From Acanthopleura granulata (taxonomy: Eukaryota; Mollusca; Polyplacophora; Chitonida; Chitonidae), in assembly GCA_016165875.1 (NCBI GenBank), contig JABBOT010000004.1, forward strand, positions 31,339,866-31,403,865: DNA of 64,000 bases. Reading direction: 5' to 3'. The notes under the pieces are model-generated. The model was not told where the DNA came from, ran no database searches, and saw nothing but the letters and a program-made list of their open reading frames with translations. The position numbers and the translations under genes are program-made. The first letter of the stretch is position 1; each line of letters begins with the position of its first letter. This document shows, in pieces, positions 40,101-54,400 of the stretch.

Positions 40101-42385
40101 ACCTCAGCATCATCATCATCATCACCATTATGGTGGCAGCCATTCGGGGCCCATCAGTCCCGTTAGCTCTGTGTCAAACAGTAATTTGTATAATGTGAAC
40201 ACCCGGCGGACGTCGCAGTATGATAGCACAGATGAACTTCAGACTCCCACAAACTATGATAGCTACAAGGATTCGCCTGTGTATAGTCCGGATTTGTCGA
40301 GGGAGACTAAGTTCAAACTGCCAGAGAAACACGGGAGTTTAGAGAGTGGCTTACGACAGAAGAGCACTCCACCAGGCCTCTCATCTGCTATATACATGTA
40401 TGGTAGCCTGGACCGGCGCGAGAGGGAGAAGGGGGAGAGTCAGGCAGATCGGGGCTACCCCAGTGAGTTCTGCCCCACGGATGTACCTGATGACACAGGG
40501 GACATAACTAGAGGTTACCCTCAGGACTACTGCCCCACGGAGTCCCCAGGTTACAGAAAGCCTGGGACTCCTGCATTGGTGTTTGAGTACCCTACCCCCA
40601 GGAATAGCACGTCAGACTCAGGGAGTCCAGGGCAGTCTTTGAGCAGGAACAACTCAGACAGCTGGAAATGCTTGCCGTACCCAGCTTCCCCTGCTCGCAG
40701 TCGGCGTTTGCACATTCAGGTGACAGAGCCTAGGGGTTCGTACAGATCTGAGCCTTCTCCCCATGACAATTCACAGCAACAGTACAGCCCACGGTACTAC
40801 GAGACAGGGAGCCCGGCGCCATACTCTGACAGGCTCTCCACAGGCTACGACCACCAGAGCTACGGCCGCTCCGAGTCACCCCAGCCTTCGCCCACCCCTC
40901 AGCACAGCCGAATAGTGACCATGAACAAAATGAAGCCTCATACAGAGGTATCCAAGCCGTATGAAACGTCAGACTTTTATAAATACAGCGAGCGGCTGCG
41001 ACGCCAGAGGATGGTGGAACAGTACAAGCAGATGTTGATAGGCAGCGAGAGCGTGTCCTTAGCGAGCACGTCTTCTCAGCACTCCTCCGACAGTGAACAT
41101 TCCTCTTACCTGGGTGTGCCCGCTCCGCAGGGCCATCCATCCAGTGACCATGGGTCAGCCCCATCTTCACCCTATATGACAGCGACGTCTTCCCCATACC
41201 CACGCCCTTCCTCTCCCAACCCTTACCCACACCCTATGGGAGGGCGAACTCCTTATCAACACATGAGAGCCAAGACCCAAAGTACTCCCATTGGGGGCCA
41301 TGTGCAGTATTCATATCAGTCCCCTGTGGGCACCCCAAACGTGTACAAATCCTCTCCCCATGGGCAGTCCACACCGGTGCAGTTACTGAGACAGTCGCAC
41401 TACCAGCCCCCCAAAGCTATGGCTTGTCAACCAGTAGGCCTGGAGAGTCAGGGGAAGTCACTGGGGAGCCCCCATCCAAGGTGAGCTAATGTTGTGTGGT
41501 TGGTGTGCTGCCCCAACCTGGGTGCCCTATCAGGTGCCCCTCCCCCTAGGTATACCACATACAGAATCAGTATGGCTACAAGACCCCTCGGCTTGAATGA
41601 TGCACCACCTGTCTACCCCATGCCATGTCACTGACTGGACTGTTCTGTGTGTTGTCTGACTTCAGTTCACGGTCCACTTCGGGCACACTGACGTACACCC
41701 TGTGTCGTCCTCTGTGTTTGCACTTCAGACACTTCGAACTGTCACTGGACAGACCTATATCCATTCCTTGCTGGACAATGTGTTCAATTTGTCATGCCCA
41801 GCATTGTTTTACATACTTCTCTTTTTTTTTTTTTTTTTTTTTACACATGAATTGTTAAGGCTATCCGCAAGGAGTTCCGTCAGAATAATATCGTGAAACT
41901 CTGGTAAAGTTTTTATGTACATGTACATCTATATATTCTTACTATATATTCATAATATAAAATCTCTGTTGCTGCAAAAACAACAACAAAATCAGCTGGT
42001 GATCAAAGTGTTCCTGTTGCTGTTTTTATAATTTTAAAACTCATTTAACTTTAGACTTTCATATATACATATGTATCTATATATTGGACCTCCTCCTTGC
42101 TGTCATTGTGCTTTTTGTCGTGAAGCTCCATGAGCATGACTGTCTTGATGTAGTTGTGATATGTTCATGGGTCACGGCTTTCCCCCCTAGCCTGTCGCGT
42201 CAGTAACAGTTGGTCTTACAGCTTACTAACAGCCCCAACCAGCATCATACATGTATGTGCGTGTGTGCTCCAAGCTGTGTGTTAACACCCGTCAGAACAG
42301 TCCGGCATGGCTTGTAGCAGGGAGCATGGTGTCTCGTTACCATACTGAACCCTGTGTGTATCATTCATCAATTAACCTCCCATCC

Positions 42386-42417
<32 letters not shown>

Positions 42418-45400
42418 CTATAGATGTGCACCTTCCCACAACCCTTTTAATTCTTAGTCATTGTTCTTTTTGGTCTTTCAAATCATCTCTGCTCTTAATT
42501 TCATTGTGTCAGTGTATTGCATTTACATGTACATCGTTTGTGTGTCCTGTAACCATTATCAACAGGATATACATGTGTCTTGGCTTTGAAAGTTCTCATT
42601 TCAGGTATATCAAAACCTTGGTCTAAATGCAGATGTAGTCATGAGCTAGACCTGTCTCTGTGCTCTATATCTCTCTGAAATATTATGTTTTTATGCATGT
42701 GTATGTGTCATCATCAAGGCGAAATGCCTAGCCTTCATCAATGAACTCTTTGTGTGCTCTTTTTATGGTGAACTGCTGACATTGTGGTATATTTGAAAAG
42801 AGCAATTTTGTTTCAGGATGTAAATTTTAGACCAAAAATATCCACGTGTAAAACGTATCACAGCAACAGAGGTAATGTTGTATGTTAGATTGAACCAAGT
42901 AGATAAAGACTGAACGTTATGCGTTATTCTGAAGTCAGCTTATGGCAGCTGAAACAGTGATTCAGTGGCTGTACGGTATTAAAAAGTACTTGCTTGTATC
43001 AGCGCTTTTAATACAGGAATTCTGCCTTTGAGTAATTTTTCTTTGCCTTTTGTGTTTAAACACTGAAATGACAGTTGGTTTATAGAGATTACAGGAATCT
43101 GTCAGAGGAAGGAGAAAATCAAAATTATTGTTTTTTGTTAACTCACTGAATTGTTTTGAATTGGTTTGTATTAGGCTGTGGTTGCTTTACATAGTTACCT
43201 GCCCTTATGCCATACCACTGCCAGTGCTTATGCATTTGTGCTGTGAGAGACTTCAGGGTATTTTGGCAGGAAAACGAGATGCTTCCATATTTAATTTGAA
43301 CTGTTGATTTTTTTGAACATTTCAAACTAAATTGTCTTTCAGTTCACTTCAGAGTTACATGCAACATGACAACATGTAGATTGCCCATTTCTGTATATCA
43401 GAACATTGCCATGTTTCTTTCAAAACTTTCACTGAAACCTTAAAATATACAAGGTGTTGTAAAATTCTTAAAGTCCTGATAATTTAGACATGTGACCCTG
43501 GCTACTGGACTGAAATGCTTACTGACAATATGCAAGTGAAGTTAGACAAGGAAGAAACAGATTCTTAATCAAAAGAAGCAGATTTTAAGTAATTTTATGC
43601 TCTTCAGTGAATGTGCTTTAAGAAATCTGTGTAAGCTGTTTTTTTATTTGGACTTGAAACATATGGATTAATAAATTTCTGAAGAATAACATCAGCCTGC
43701 TGACCTCCAGGTGCTGTAAGACTGGAAGGAACTCAAAGTGCCTCATTTGCCAGCCTTTGTAGAAAATAGTTGAGCCTTCAGTTTGCCAGAACTTATCCAC
43801 AGGCATGAACAAGTGCTCAGTGAACTTAAACGAACTTGTGTGGGGTAGGCTTCTTTGATAATATGGTAACAAATGGTAGGTTATGGGATAAAAGTCTGTG
43901 GCTGGTGTTCAGAACTTTTTTCTAGTGGCATCGTCAATAATATTATAGATGAAGATTCCCATTGATGTGAAGTGAGATAATTTCTGTTGAAGTGTAAAGC
44001 TCCACAGCCATAGGCTGTTTGATTCTATTCTGTATTTATTATGTCTGACAAAGAGTTCCCGCACGTATCCGCTGGCCTCCTATTACTACGCACCCCTACT
44101 AACCTGAATGATCCGGGTTGTGAGGGCATGGTACTGTATTACATGTACATCTTTGTCATAAAGCTTAAAAGGGTGATAAAATAAGTTGTGTTTTTTGTTG
44201 TTTCCTCCCAAGATGTGATAACTACGTCAGTGTTGTGAAGTGTCAAATGCAGGGGGAGCAATTTGTTGCAGCAATGACCGTCTTTATCAACAAAGGGTTT
44301 GGTCAGAAATTTTGATACCTATGTTTTTAGCCTTTATTTATTATGCCAAATGTGCAAAAAATAATGATTAAAGAAAATGTTCTCCATTGCATTTTTTTAA
44401 ATATATGTGTTTCCCCAGTGAAACCTTCATGTTATCAATACAATCACTAAATATGAACATAGACTTCAGATGGAAACATTTGTACCAGGTTTCTTATTGT
44501 AGTCTTAAGTATATTTTATTGATCATGTTTCATGGTATGTTTTGTCAACTATGTGAAGAATTTAACTGTTTGCCAAAGGTCATTCCAAAGGACATGATAT
44601 TTGTACTGTATTTATAGAGCTCTATCTTCTGTGGTAAAGATTCACACACGAAGTATGTTATGACATGGTCAGCAGTGCCATGCTCACTTTCATAGTGATG
44701 CTGTTGACTTGTTATTCTCTGTATCTATGGGTGCAATAAAGAGCAAAGTGGTACAACTGTTCGCATTAATTAGATGTGTTTGATAGTCAGATCTTTCCCT
44801 TTCTGATCAGGTGCTCTTCAGGTTCTGAGATGAGGTGTTATCCCGATGTTTCTGCTCCTGTTTTAGTTACAGTTGCTTCACACTTATACAGTGGGCAACA
44901 TTGGCCAGATTTGGCGTGAAGGAAACAGACATTGTGTTAGGGATGACTAGCTGCTTGTTCTCCAGGAGAGCACCTGATAAACTAGAAGAGAGGAATCTTT
45001 GCACAGGATACAAAGTATATGTCCAGTCCGATGCATGAGCCTTCACCGACAATCATTTCAGGGGACATAACTCTCCTGCTGTCTGCTTTTCCAGTCATCA
45101 AGAATTTCTTACATTGCACAATGAGATACATCTTCCAGCTGGTGATGAGTACATGTATCAATACATGTGGAAATGTTAGGTGTTGATTAAATGTGGTATA
45201 ATTCCTGTGTGCAGCCAAAGGCTTTGGAATTATAATATGGGTGAAGCCCTGAAATTGGCCAAAGTGCATATACAGTGTAAACTTACTAGGTAATGCCGCT
45301 CTTTTTTTTGTAGCCGTTTTGTAGTTCCTTTCCTGTGGTCCATTGCAAACTATATTGTTTTAGAGTGAGTCCATACATTAGTAATAAAATTAAGGATTAA

Positions 45401-48400
45401 GAAGTGAGAAATGACTGTGGTTAAAGGAGATACATAGGGGAAAATCAGCCCTCCATGAAGAGAATTAGAGGATTCTTATTTCTCCTTGTTTGGGGAAAGC
45501 TCTCCATCACTCTCCAGATGATGCAAGTTGAAGGTTTATTGTGTCTAGAAAACTTGATTACACTTGATGTAATGATACTCACAGAAATTAACAGATAAGC
45601 GACATAAATGCTATGTCTCCTGTTAGCAGTGTATGTAATTTTGCAACACATTATAAAATGATTATAATCACTGTGTTTTCAAATTCTTCATTCTTAGATA
45701 AAAACGATGTCTTTTCCTTGATGACATCTTTTCTTATTATCATGTTGAATCATGTGAGATAAAAATTCTTTAAAAATTGTATCCTGGTTGGGTCTTGTAT
45801 TGAGTTCTAAATCTAATCAAACTTAGATCACATACATAATAGTCTAAAATGAAGGGCCCTTTTCCAGTTGAATGAAATGGATGGGGAAGATCAAGAATAA
45901 GAACCATTACTGAATCAAACACAGGCAAATTATGTCATTGTGTGCTGCATATTGTTTTGCTTCTTCATGAAAAAGGCTCTTTGACAGCAACCAAAGGCTT
46001 GTAATTCTACCAGAAAATCACAATTATGAGGTCGAATTGTGATAAATTTATTATGTTGTTAATTACAATAATTGTACTAGGTCTAAAAACTTAATTATTG
46101 AAATTTACCCTACTTCAGAACTATCTTTATGTTATTTGCCCCAGCAAGAAGCAATATATGCCAACATTTAGATGGGGACAACGTGTGCAGAAATTTATAC
46201 TGGTATGTACAAAATTTCACGTCTGCACATGAAGGCATGATCAGAGGAAATTACGGCATTGTTGGATTGCAACGAGCTACTTCAGTTGTGCTATAGGTAG
46301 ATATTTTGGGATGTTCTTCTCCTGGGAAGCTGTTGGGGGATGCTGAATCCTGAAACCTGGTGATATATCTTTGATTAGAGGTAAGTTCCATGAAGGCCAG
46401 TATTTCCCTGCCTTACACAGAAAGGCTGTGGTCAGAAATTGGAAGTGGTTACTCTAGCAGGAATTAGGAGTCTTTGCCTCTGTATTGTGAGATGTGCAAT
46501 TTGTTTGGCCCCTTTATGTTATTATTTTTATTTTTTCCAATCAAAGTTAATTAGGTTTTCTAGTTTATGGAGTGATGGAGTCTGCAGCAGCAGGGCAGTG
46601 TTTGGAGCTGTCAGAGGGAGAGCTGTCACAACAGAGGCCCTGGCTTCAAATGTAACCTGATCCAAACTAATACACATGTAGCCCTCACTGGCTGACTTTC
46701 TCAGAGTTGAGCACAGTGCTTGTCAACCCTGGCTTTGTTGTATTGTGTTTCTTGGGGCCAGTGTGTGTTGTGGATAAACTGCCAGCCAGCCAGGAGGCTA
46801 ACTAGTTATGGGGCCCTGACATCCAGGGCTCTGCTCTCTGCATCCTATGTCCCTAGCCCCCCCCCCCCCCCAAGAAACCTTCCTTTGTACTCTGGATCAT
46901 GGTTTCTCAGGCTGCCCCTGCTGAAACTGCCCACATTTGGCAAATCTGCCCTGTTTGCCTGGACCCTGAAGGCTGAGCTGAACTGTTAATGGATGGAGCA
47001 CAACAATGGGATGATAAGGCCACTGTGACTGTCCCATTTTGCATGAACAGCTTTACCAGGCCTTGTATCAAAGACATTTTAATCCTTTTGTTCCCAAACT
47101 CAGTAGCAAAATGAAAGGTATTTTGTTCATCACAGGGTTCATGAAACAGTGTGCAATACAGAGAAAACAAAGAAAAAATAAATAAAAGGTAAAACAAAAT
47201 TCAGCTTCTTCATGCAGCAAAATGTGACACAAACTGTATGTTGATGATTTAAGCGTACTTTGTTACTTGCTGGATATTTTCTTGTTCTAACAAGTTAGAC
47301 AAATGTTTCACCTTCTGGTTTTCCTGCAGGTGTTTATTAGCTTGTGGAAGCTACATAGAAAGCAAATGCACGATGACCTTCCATTGGTTTGTGTCTTGCA
47401 ATGTCTGTACATGTTTGTATTTGTGAATGTGTGTGTGGTGGTGGGGAGGTAGTTGGGCCTTGGGGTCCCTGGAACTGAGTGATTTTAACTCAAAAAAGTA
47501 ACTTTTCATAACTAAGATGAGGTTGTAATTTAATAGCTTCACAGTTTTGAAAAGCAAAAGGATTCCTTTTACATCATAATAGCCAGCCTTAATCCTGAGT
47601 GAAAGAACACATATTGACTGGGCAGCATGTAATTGGCATTACTGGGCTCAATAACTGTGTTAGTGTGGGACAGTTGTCACCTCATACAACTACACAGCCG
47701 TAAATATGACAGTAAATAAGTCAGAAATTGTAGGCCAGGCCAAGAGCTATAACATGGATTGTAGGTCTCATTGTAACATGTGTCATGTATCAGAATAGGA
47801 CTTCATTATAGGCTAGCTTCTGCCTGTAATGTTGTACTGTTGGAAATGTGTAGCAAGTCAAGGATGTATACCAGTAGATTTTGTACAAGAGACCAATTAG
47901 TAGATATTTGGCCTTGTAGTAAGTGGGTCTGAGTATAAAGTTGTCTGTTCAAGGTAGCTGTGTCTGGCAACCTGCTCATTTCTGCAACATTTGAGACCCA
48001 CAAGGTCAATTTATCCCCAAGTTATCGCTTTTAAATCCTGATGCCAGGTAAATACACTGCTTAATTTTGTCAGCTTCATTTCATCATAAACCCAGGGCAG
48101 AGTTCTCTGTATTTAGCACCTTTCCATTTTCATAGAGGTATGCATACAGATGCCTCAGTCTGAAGTGGAATATGTTTATGAGAATAAAATTCAGAATAAC
48201 TGTGGTTGTTAACTAATGTTAGCACAAAATTTCAATTAATGTTTTGGATTTTATATTGCCGAGCTAATCTAGCCCTCTCATATCATGATTTCATTAAAAT
48301 TTCTCATGTAATAAAGCATAATGATGTGTTTATCTACTGGAATGAAAAATTCTGACTGCTGAAATATATTATATGATTACCGAAAAAATCAGGAATGCAT

Positions 48401-51400
48401 GGTTTATATTTCTTAAAATGTAGTTTTAAGACATGTCCTAAAATATAAAAATGCATAGGGGACGGAAACATCAGTGAGATGTCTGAATGGTGTGGTGGGG
48501 GGGGGAGAGGGGGAGCAGCAAATAAGCTGGTCTCACATATCTAGTAAGTTCACAGTTAACGTCAAATTGCAAAGTTTCTGACTATTGATAGAAAATTCCA
48601 ATAAATAGAGGGGTAATTAAGGCATGTGTAAAATATGACCCCTAAAAAGAAATAAAACATTACATCATTTTCTTTGTTTCCTGCATGCTTTATATGTCTG
48701 AATGGTGGGGTGGGGTTGAGGTGCAAATAAACTGGTCCTGTTTACATGTATCCCGGATATCTTTATTTCCCCACATACATGTACTTTATAGGACCTAAAA
48801 TTTTGTCTGGGATGAAGTTTGTATTATATTTACTTTGCCTGATTCTGAAAATTTTATTGATCTCAAAATGTAAATTTCAGTGTCAAAAGTAATGTTTTAT
48901 AATTTTTTGGAGTGAAATTTAGGTCATTTAATTACTACTTGTATATACTTCATTTTAGGGTTATTTCTTATTCAGGAATCCATTACGGATATATTATTCC
49001 TGATATATGGAAGTGCCCACATCTGTCATAATTATTTAATGATGATAAATATTATATTGTAATATTAGGTAGGCCTCTACCCCTTTATTGTTGATTTCTG
49101 ATGTTTTTAACAAAACATACCGGTATTGTGCAATTAATAATTAAAGTCTGTATCGCATTTACTGGGGAGCTGAGCAAATGCATTTAATCACACTGTTTCA
49201 TGAGATGTGAAAACCTTTAAGATGTGAGTTTTAAATAGCAAGTCTTGTTTACAGTATACTGTAGACCTCACTGTATATGTATATGTATATATCAGACAGG
49301 AATTTTGTGTTCATGACCAGAAGATATACATGATGTTTTGTCTGAAGATAGGATAGTGCACTAGAACAGCAAAACCACTTAGTGACTCACAGCATGTAGT
49401 CCTGGCTGACATGATCAGCTGATCTAGCCAGATATTGTGTTCAGGATTGTGTTTTATTGGCTTGCTCCCTGTTGACAGAGTCTACTTCAAGGCTGCTTTA
49501 ATTACCCTAAAAAATTATAAGCAAAACAAAGACTGAGTTCTGCTGACATCCTTTGTTTATAAAACATATGCTTATGAATTTTAATGCGTGTGTTGAAAAA
49601 ATCAATATAAAAAGCATGTTTTTGATGTAGATCTTGTAAAAAGAAAGTATTATGTGGATAACTTTGCACATGTTTATTTTACGTGACACAGGTTTAGGGT
49701 CACATGTATGTACATGAGGTGCTGTGGCTGTCCTATGTGTGGGCTAAAAGGGGGAAACTAAATGGGGTGGCATGTATGGCCATCAGGGAAAGGCTATTTT
49801 TCTGCCCTCCTTCTCTGCTCTGCCAGTGGTGTACATGTGCTGATTGGAGGGTCACATCACATTTTCTGGAGCCCTACAGTGGCCTTTGTTCAACGCCTAC
49901 ACTTTAGTTATTGCTGCATTGATTGATCAGTCTACCCGGTTAGGCCTTGTTCTGCCAAGGCAGAACTCAGTGATTTTTCCGCCACACAGACTGAGTAATA
50001 GCCCTAATTAATTTCTCCCCCTCCCTGCTCCACATGGTCACAGCTGTCTGGGCTTTAGTTGGTGATGGTGGTGTTGCTGCTATGATACTGTTGTAAACCC
50101 ACCCAAATCATGAATAACAATACAACATCAGCATATTATATCCCAGATATTAGACCATTCTCAGAAACAAATGAGAGGTTAAAGGTATCAACTATGGTTA
50201 TACATGGTGAGCTTCGAAATATGGAGGATTTTTTTTTAACCAAAGATGAACACGTTTTCCATGAGGCTTATGAAATCAAGGTACCATTTTCCAGATATGT
50301 TGTTGTAAATTTTTAACTTCCTTTTTTTTCCTTCTTTTTTTTGTTTTTTAATTTGGATATACAAGTAAACATATAAACAATGAAACTAAGCTGGTTTTGG
50401 TTTTGCTTCATAATAATTCTCTAAGGAGCATAATGTGGCTCATGCAGTTTAGTAAGGTGCCTGACTCATGAAATGAGACACACAGGGTGTGAGTTCAGTC
50501 CCAACAGTGGACAAGGAATTTCTGTTTCCATTCCACCCTTGTGACACAAAGAAGTTGAGGGCTATTCATATATGATTCTAAATAGTTTGCAACATGCCCA
50601 GGGCACTCTCTCATGTGGTTTCATGTACTCAATAAACTGACTGATGACATGTATGGATTTATTTTAATGTTGAGAACTATGTTCAAGAATGTTTTACTGT
50701 TAGAGTGGTGGTCCTAGTCTGACAACATATTAGTGAAAAATTCTGTATTGTGGCAGTATGCAGTATGTAAGGAAACAAATTATTTTTCAACGAGCTCTTC
50801 AACAGCAGTTCAGTCCAGAAGATTTTGAAACTTTATGTCATAAGGCTGATGTCCTTTGTGTTTTACAGCTTTACAGTATGAAAGGGCCAATCATTGGATT
50901 TTAACAGGGGTGGGTATGTACATATTATACGTAAACAGTGACTTCGAGAAATATTTGGTGTACAGGAGTTTTTAGGTAATTCAATAAATTAAAGTCATGT
51001 TGTGTACATAACTTTCAGTTATGTACAGAGGGAAGTCACCTTAATGATGTAATGTGTAAAGAAGAAATTTCCATACTGATAATATTTAAATTAATATCAC
51101 CCCAAAACATAACATCTTTCATCGATATGATACAAGATTTTTTTGTTCCACTGCATGGCACAGAACCTACTTTCATGTGTGGTAATTCGCATATATATAT
51201 TTATATTTATATATATATATATATGCACACACACACATACATACACAATATATGATACATATGTAAGTGGAACAGTGTTTTTGTGTCTTATTTTTTAAAT
51301 TTATAATTTATTCAGATGGAAGGTAAAGCTTTTGGTCAGATAAGTACAATGTGTGATAAAAAAAATGGCCTCGTATAGTTCAATATGAAGATAGTAGTCG

Positions 51401-54400
51401 TGCTACACTATCTTTATGCTTTTTTTTTCTTCTTTCTTTTTCCTACCTGCATTTTACAGGGTGGAGCTCATTGTTAGGCATGATAAGCAAGCAGGAAATC
51501 TGTAGAAGTTAAGTGTCCCTAAGCAGTTGCTTTGTTAGTGGACGTTAAACCTGATAAAAAAAAATAATAATAATAAAATATCGAATGAAGCATCAGTAGG
51601 TGAATATGAGGATTGAGTATACTTATGTATGGAATACTGCAACATGCAGATATACCTAGAGCCAGCCTAAGTGCCTGATTTGCTTTAGTGCTCCGCAGAC
51701 CACTTGCTTCCTTTGCTAGGCTTGACCATACCTGCCTTGTGCCAAGATCTGCTGATTAACATAGGCGTCTCCCAGACAGGTGCAAAGCCTGTTGGAAGCC
51801 ATTGTGTCCTGTGAACATAGCGGTCAGTTGGGAACAAAAGGCCATCTGTCCATGAGCTGCTGACCTCAGGGCTAACTGTTACCACTCCTGAAGCTGTTAA
51901 ATTCTCTGTGCCCAGTCCCTGTGCTAACAGTGGGTATTGTGTTCATCCGTATTATCACCAGCCAGTTCTTTAGGATAGATTATAACAGAAGTTTGAGAAC
52001 ATTGGCAACTACTGTACTGTAGAGGTGTGAAAAAGGTAATAAGAGCTAATAAGTACAACTTTGAGATAACTTCATTTAGTTATTTGGAGTGAAGAAAATT
52101 TTTGTTGAAGAAAATATGAACTGGTTTAATTTAATGTATATCTGGGATACATATTCAGTTTAACAGATAAGCACCACCAAAAACTTCAAAACTGTTCACA
52201 TTTGTAGTTACTGATACTTAATATAAACCTTTCAAATACCAGTCAGTGTAGTCAACGCATAAAGGCATAACAGGTCGAAGAATTATTTTCCTCTGTTTCT
52301 CATTCAACATTTTACATTACTTGCATATACACAGTGTCCATCTGTATATGCAATATGAAAGTGATTGTCTTACTTTCTCTTCCTAATGATTAATTTTAAG
52401 AAAATATTACTTTTTTATGAAGATATCAGTTCTGTCTGTATGTGTATGAATAATGCTAAGGTTGGTCATGTGCAGGAAAACACCTGGATTGCATTGTTTG
52501 GTAGAAGAAGGCATGACCTTCAGAGGGAGTGAGTTTTCTATCCAGAATACCAATAACAAAGATAGGGGCGACCTGTATCAACAAGCCTCAGGCTTGACCT
52601 GTGAAGAAAGCTGACTTGGGGTGTTGTGAAGGGAGATGGGAAGGCAGATTGGGAGTGAGATTGGATGTGGTTGAAGTTTGGGAGGGGGTGAGTCTGCAGA
52701 CCATGAACTTGATCTGGTCAGAATTCCATCAGCTGGTAACTGCTGTGGGGGAGGGGGTAGTAGTTTGGACATGATTGGTGTCAGCCAGAGGTGTTTGTCC
52801 AGTGCCCTTAGGCTGGTCACATGGTCAGGACTTGTGTTTGTAAACACCAGGAACCTGACTGACCATCCTTAACCTGTACCCTCCTGCAATTCTGATTGGC
52901 TCCCCAAAATACCCCCCTGTTGCTGGGGGCAGATAAAGTTCTACCTTGCCTGAATAATTTAACCTTTGCCCAAACAAAGAGTTCATAAACTTTATGAATG
53001 CAATGTTCTTCCTTGTACCTGGTAGGAGAACAAAGAAAATCCTAAGTCTGCGGTATATTTTCAATGTTTTCACTGAAGGTTAAGGATGTTTTGGGCTTTA
53101 TAATTTCAGGCTGTCATCTCCTCTGAACATTTGATAAACTCTGATGACATTAAATCGCACAACGTCTGTGGTTTGCACCTGCATATTTTACAAACCTTGA
53201 GGCCTGGGAAAGTATGACAAGTGACTGCCTAATGGGATACAAATGGGTTAGATCTTGTGTCACAAGTACTAGAAAACTTGTGGTGGGATAAGGTTTATTG
53301 CATTGTGTATGCAAAGTAGCCTTGAAGTGCCTTGTTGAGGATGTTTTGTTTCTGATTTCATTGATTGATTAACTCTGGCTTTTGCATTATTCATGTTCAT
53401 GCAAACAATTTTGCCTTTGTGGAAATTATTCAGCCAGTGAACATGAATGTTAACTGTATGTGTGTTGTTTTAGCCCAAGGTGTTTTTGTCCACCTGTGCT
53501 GATAAAGGTCTTAAATCAGTCAGGTAGGGTTGATGTATCTTGTTCACAGCTCAGTGAGCTCTTTCACTCAGAGGCTGTATAAGTACGCTAATTGCTATAA
53601 TGATAATATATCCCAGGTTAGGTATAACATCAGCATTTTATCTCAGGTGCTTTTTATCATCAAGACATGTCCAAAATTGTAAGTCTGAAGGATTGTGTGG
53701 ATGTAGCACATATCAAACCTGTCATATCAGTTTTATTACTTTACCTGTGTCTTCAGTGTGGAAGAAAAATTTATTACTTCTTTGAGTTAATTAATTGGGG
53801 GTACAGTTAGGAGCAGAAGATATGGAATATTATCCTTTAGCCCTTCACTAGCAGAATGCTAGACTGAATTAAGTATGTTTATCTAAACTATTAAATGTAA
53901 ATGTAACTACAGCACTAGAAAACCTTAGTTTCATATATTTTCCCCATAATGTACGAAGGATTCATAACAAATAACCTGAATCATATTTTGTTTACATATT
54001 ACCTGAGTAATTTAAATGATAATATGAGACTTTTAATTAAGGCATGCTGTTGTTTAGTACTTGATTTTGATATTGTAAGTGAGCATTCTTCTGATAAGGT
54101 ATTACATTAAAATTTAATTTCAGACAATTGTAAACTTGATCTTTGATGACTGAGTTTTGACTCCAGACATGGACTGTCTGCACCGGTGTCTGTTTTTACA
54201 GGTACATGTGTATGTTAAAGTTTTGCCACATGAAATACAATTGTATTTTTTACATCCTCTCAAAGACAGTAGACATATAGAAACCTAATTGAGAGAAATG
54301 TTGAGCAGAATAACATTGCTTTATCAGAACCATAATACAATCAAATTATGTTTAACTTAATGGTTGCCAGATATTTATCATTCTGCTTGACACAACAATG

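Noticed and set aside
40730..41230. 166-codon open frame on the minus strand
   Set aside because: It lies antisense to the GC-richer exon p, whose + strand frame matches the gene model and composition. It is a shadow.
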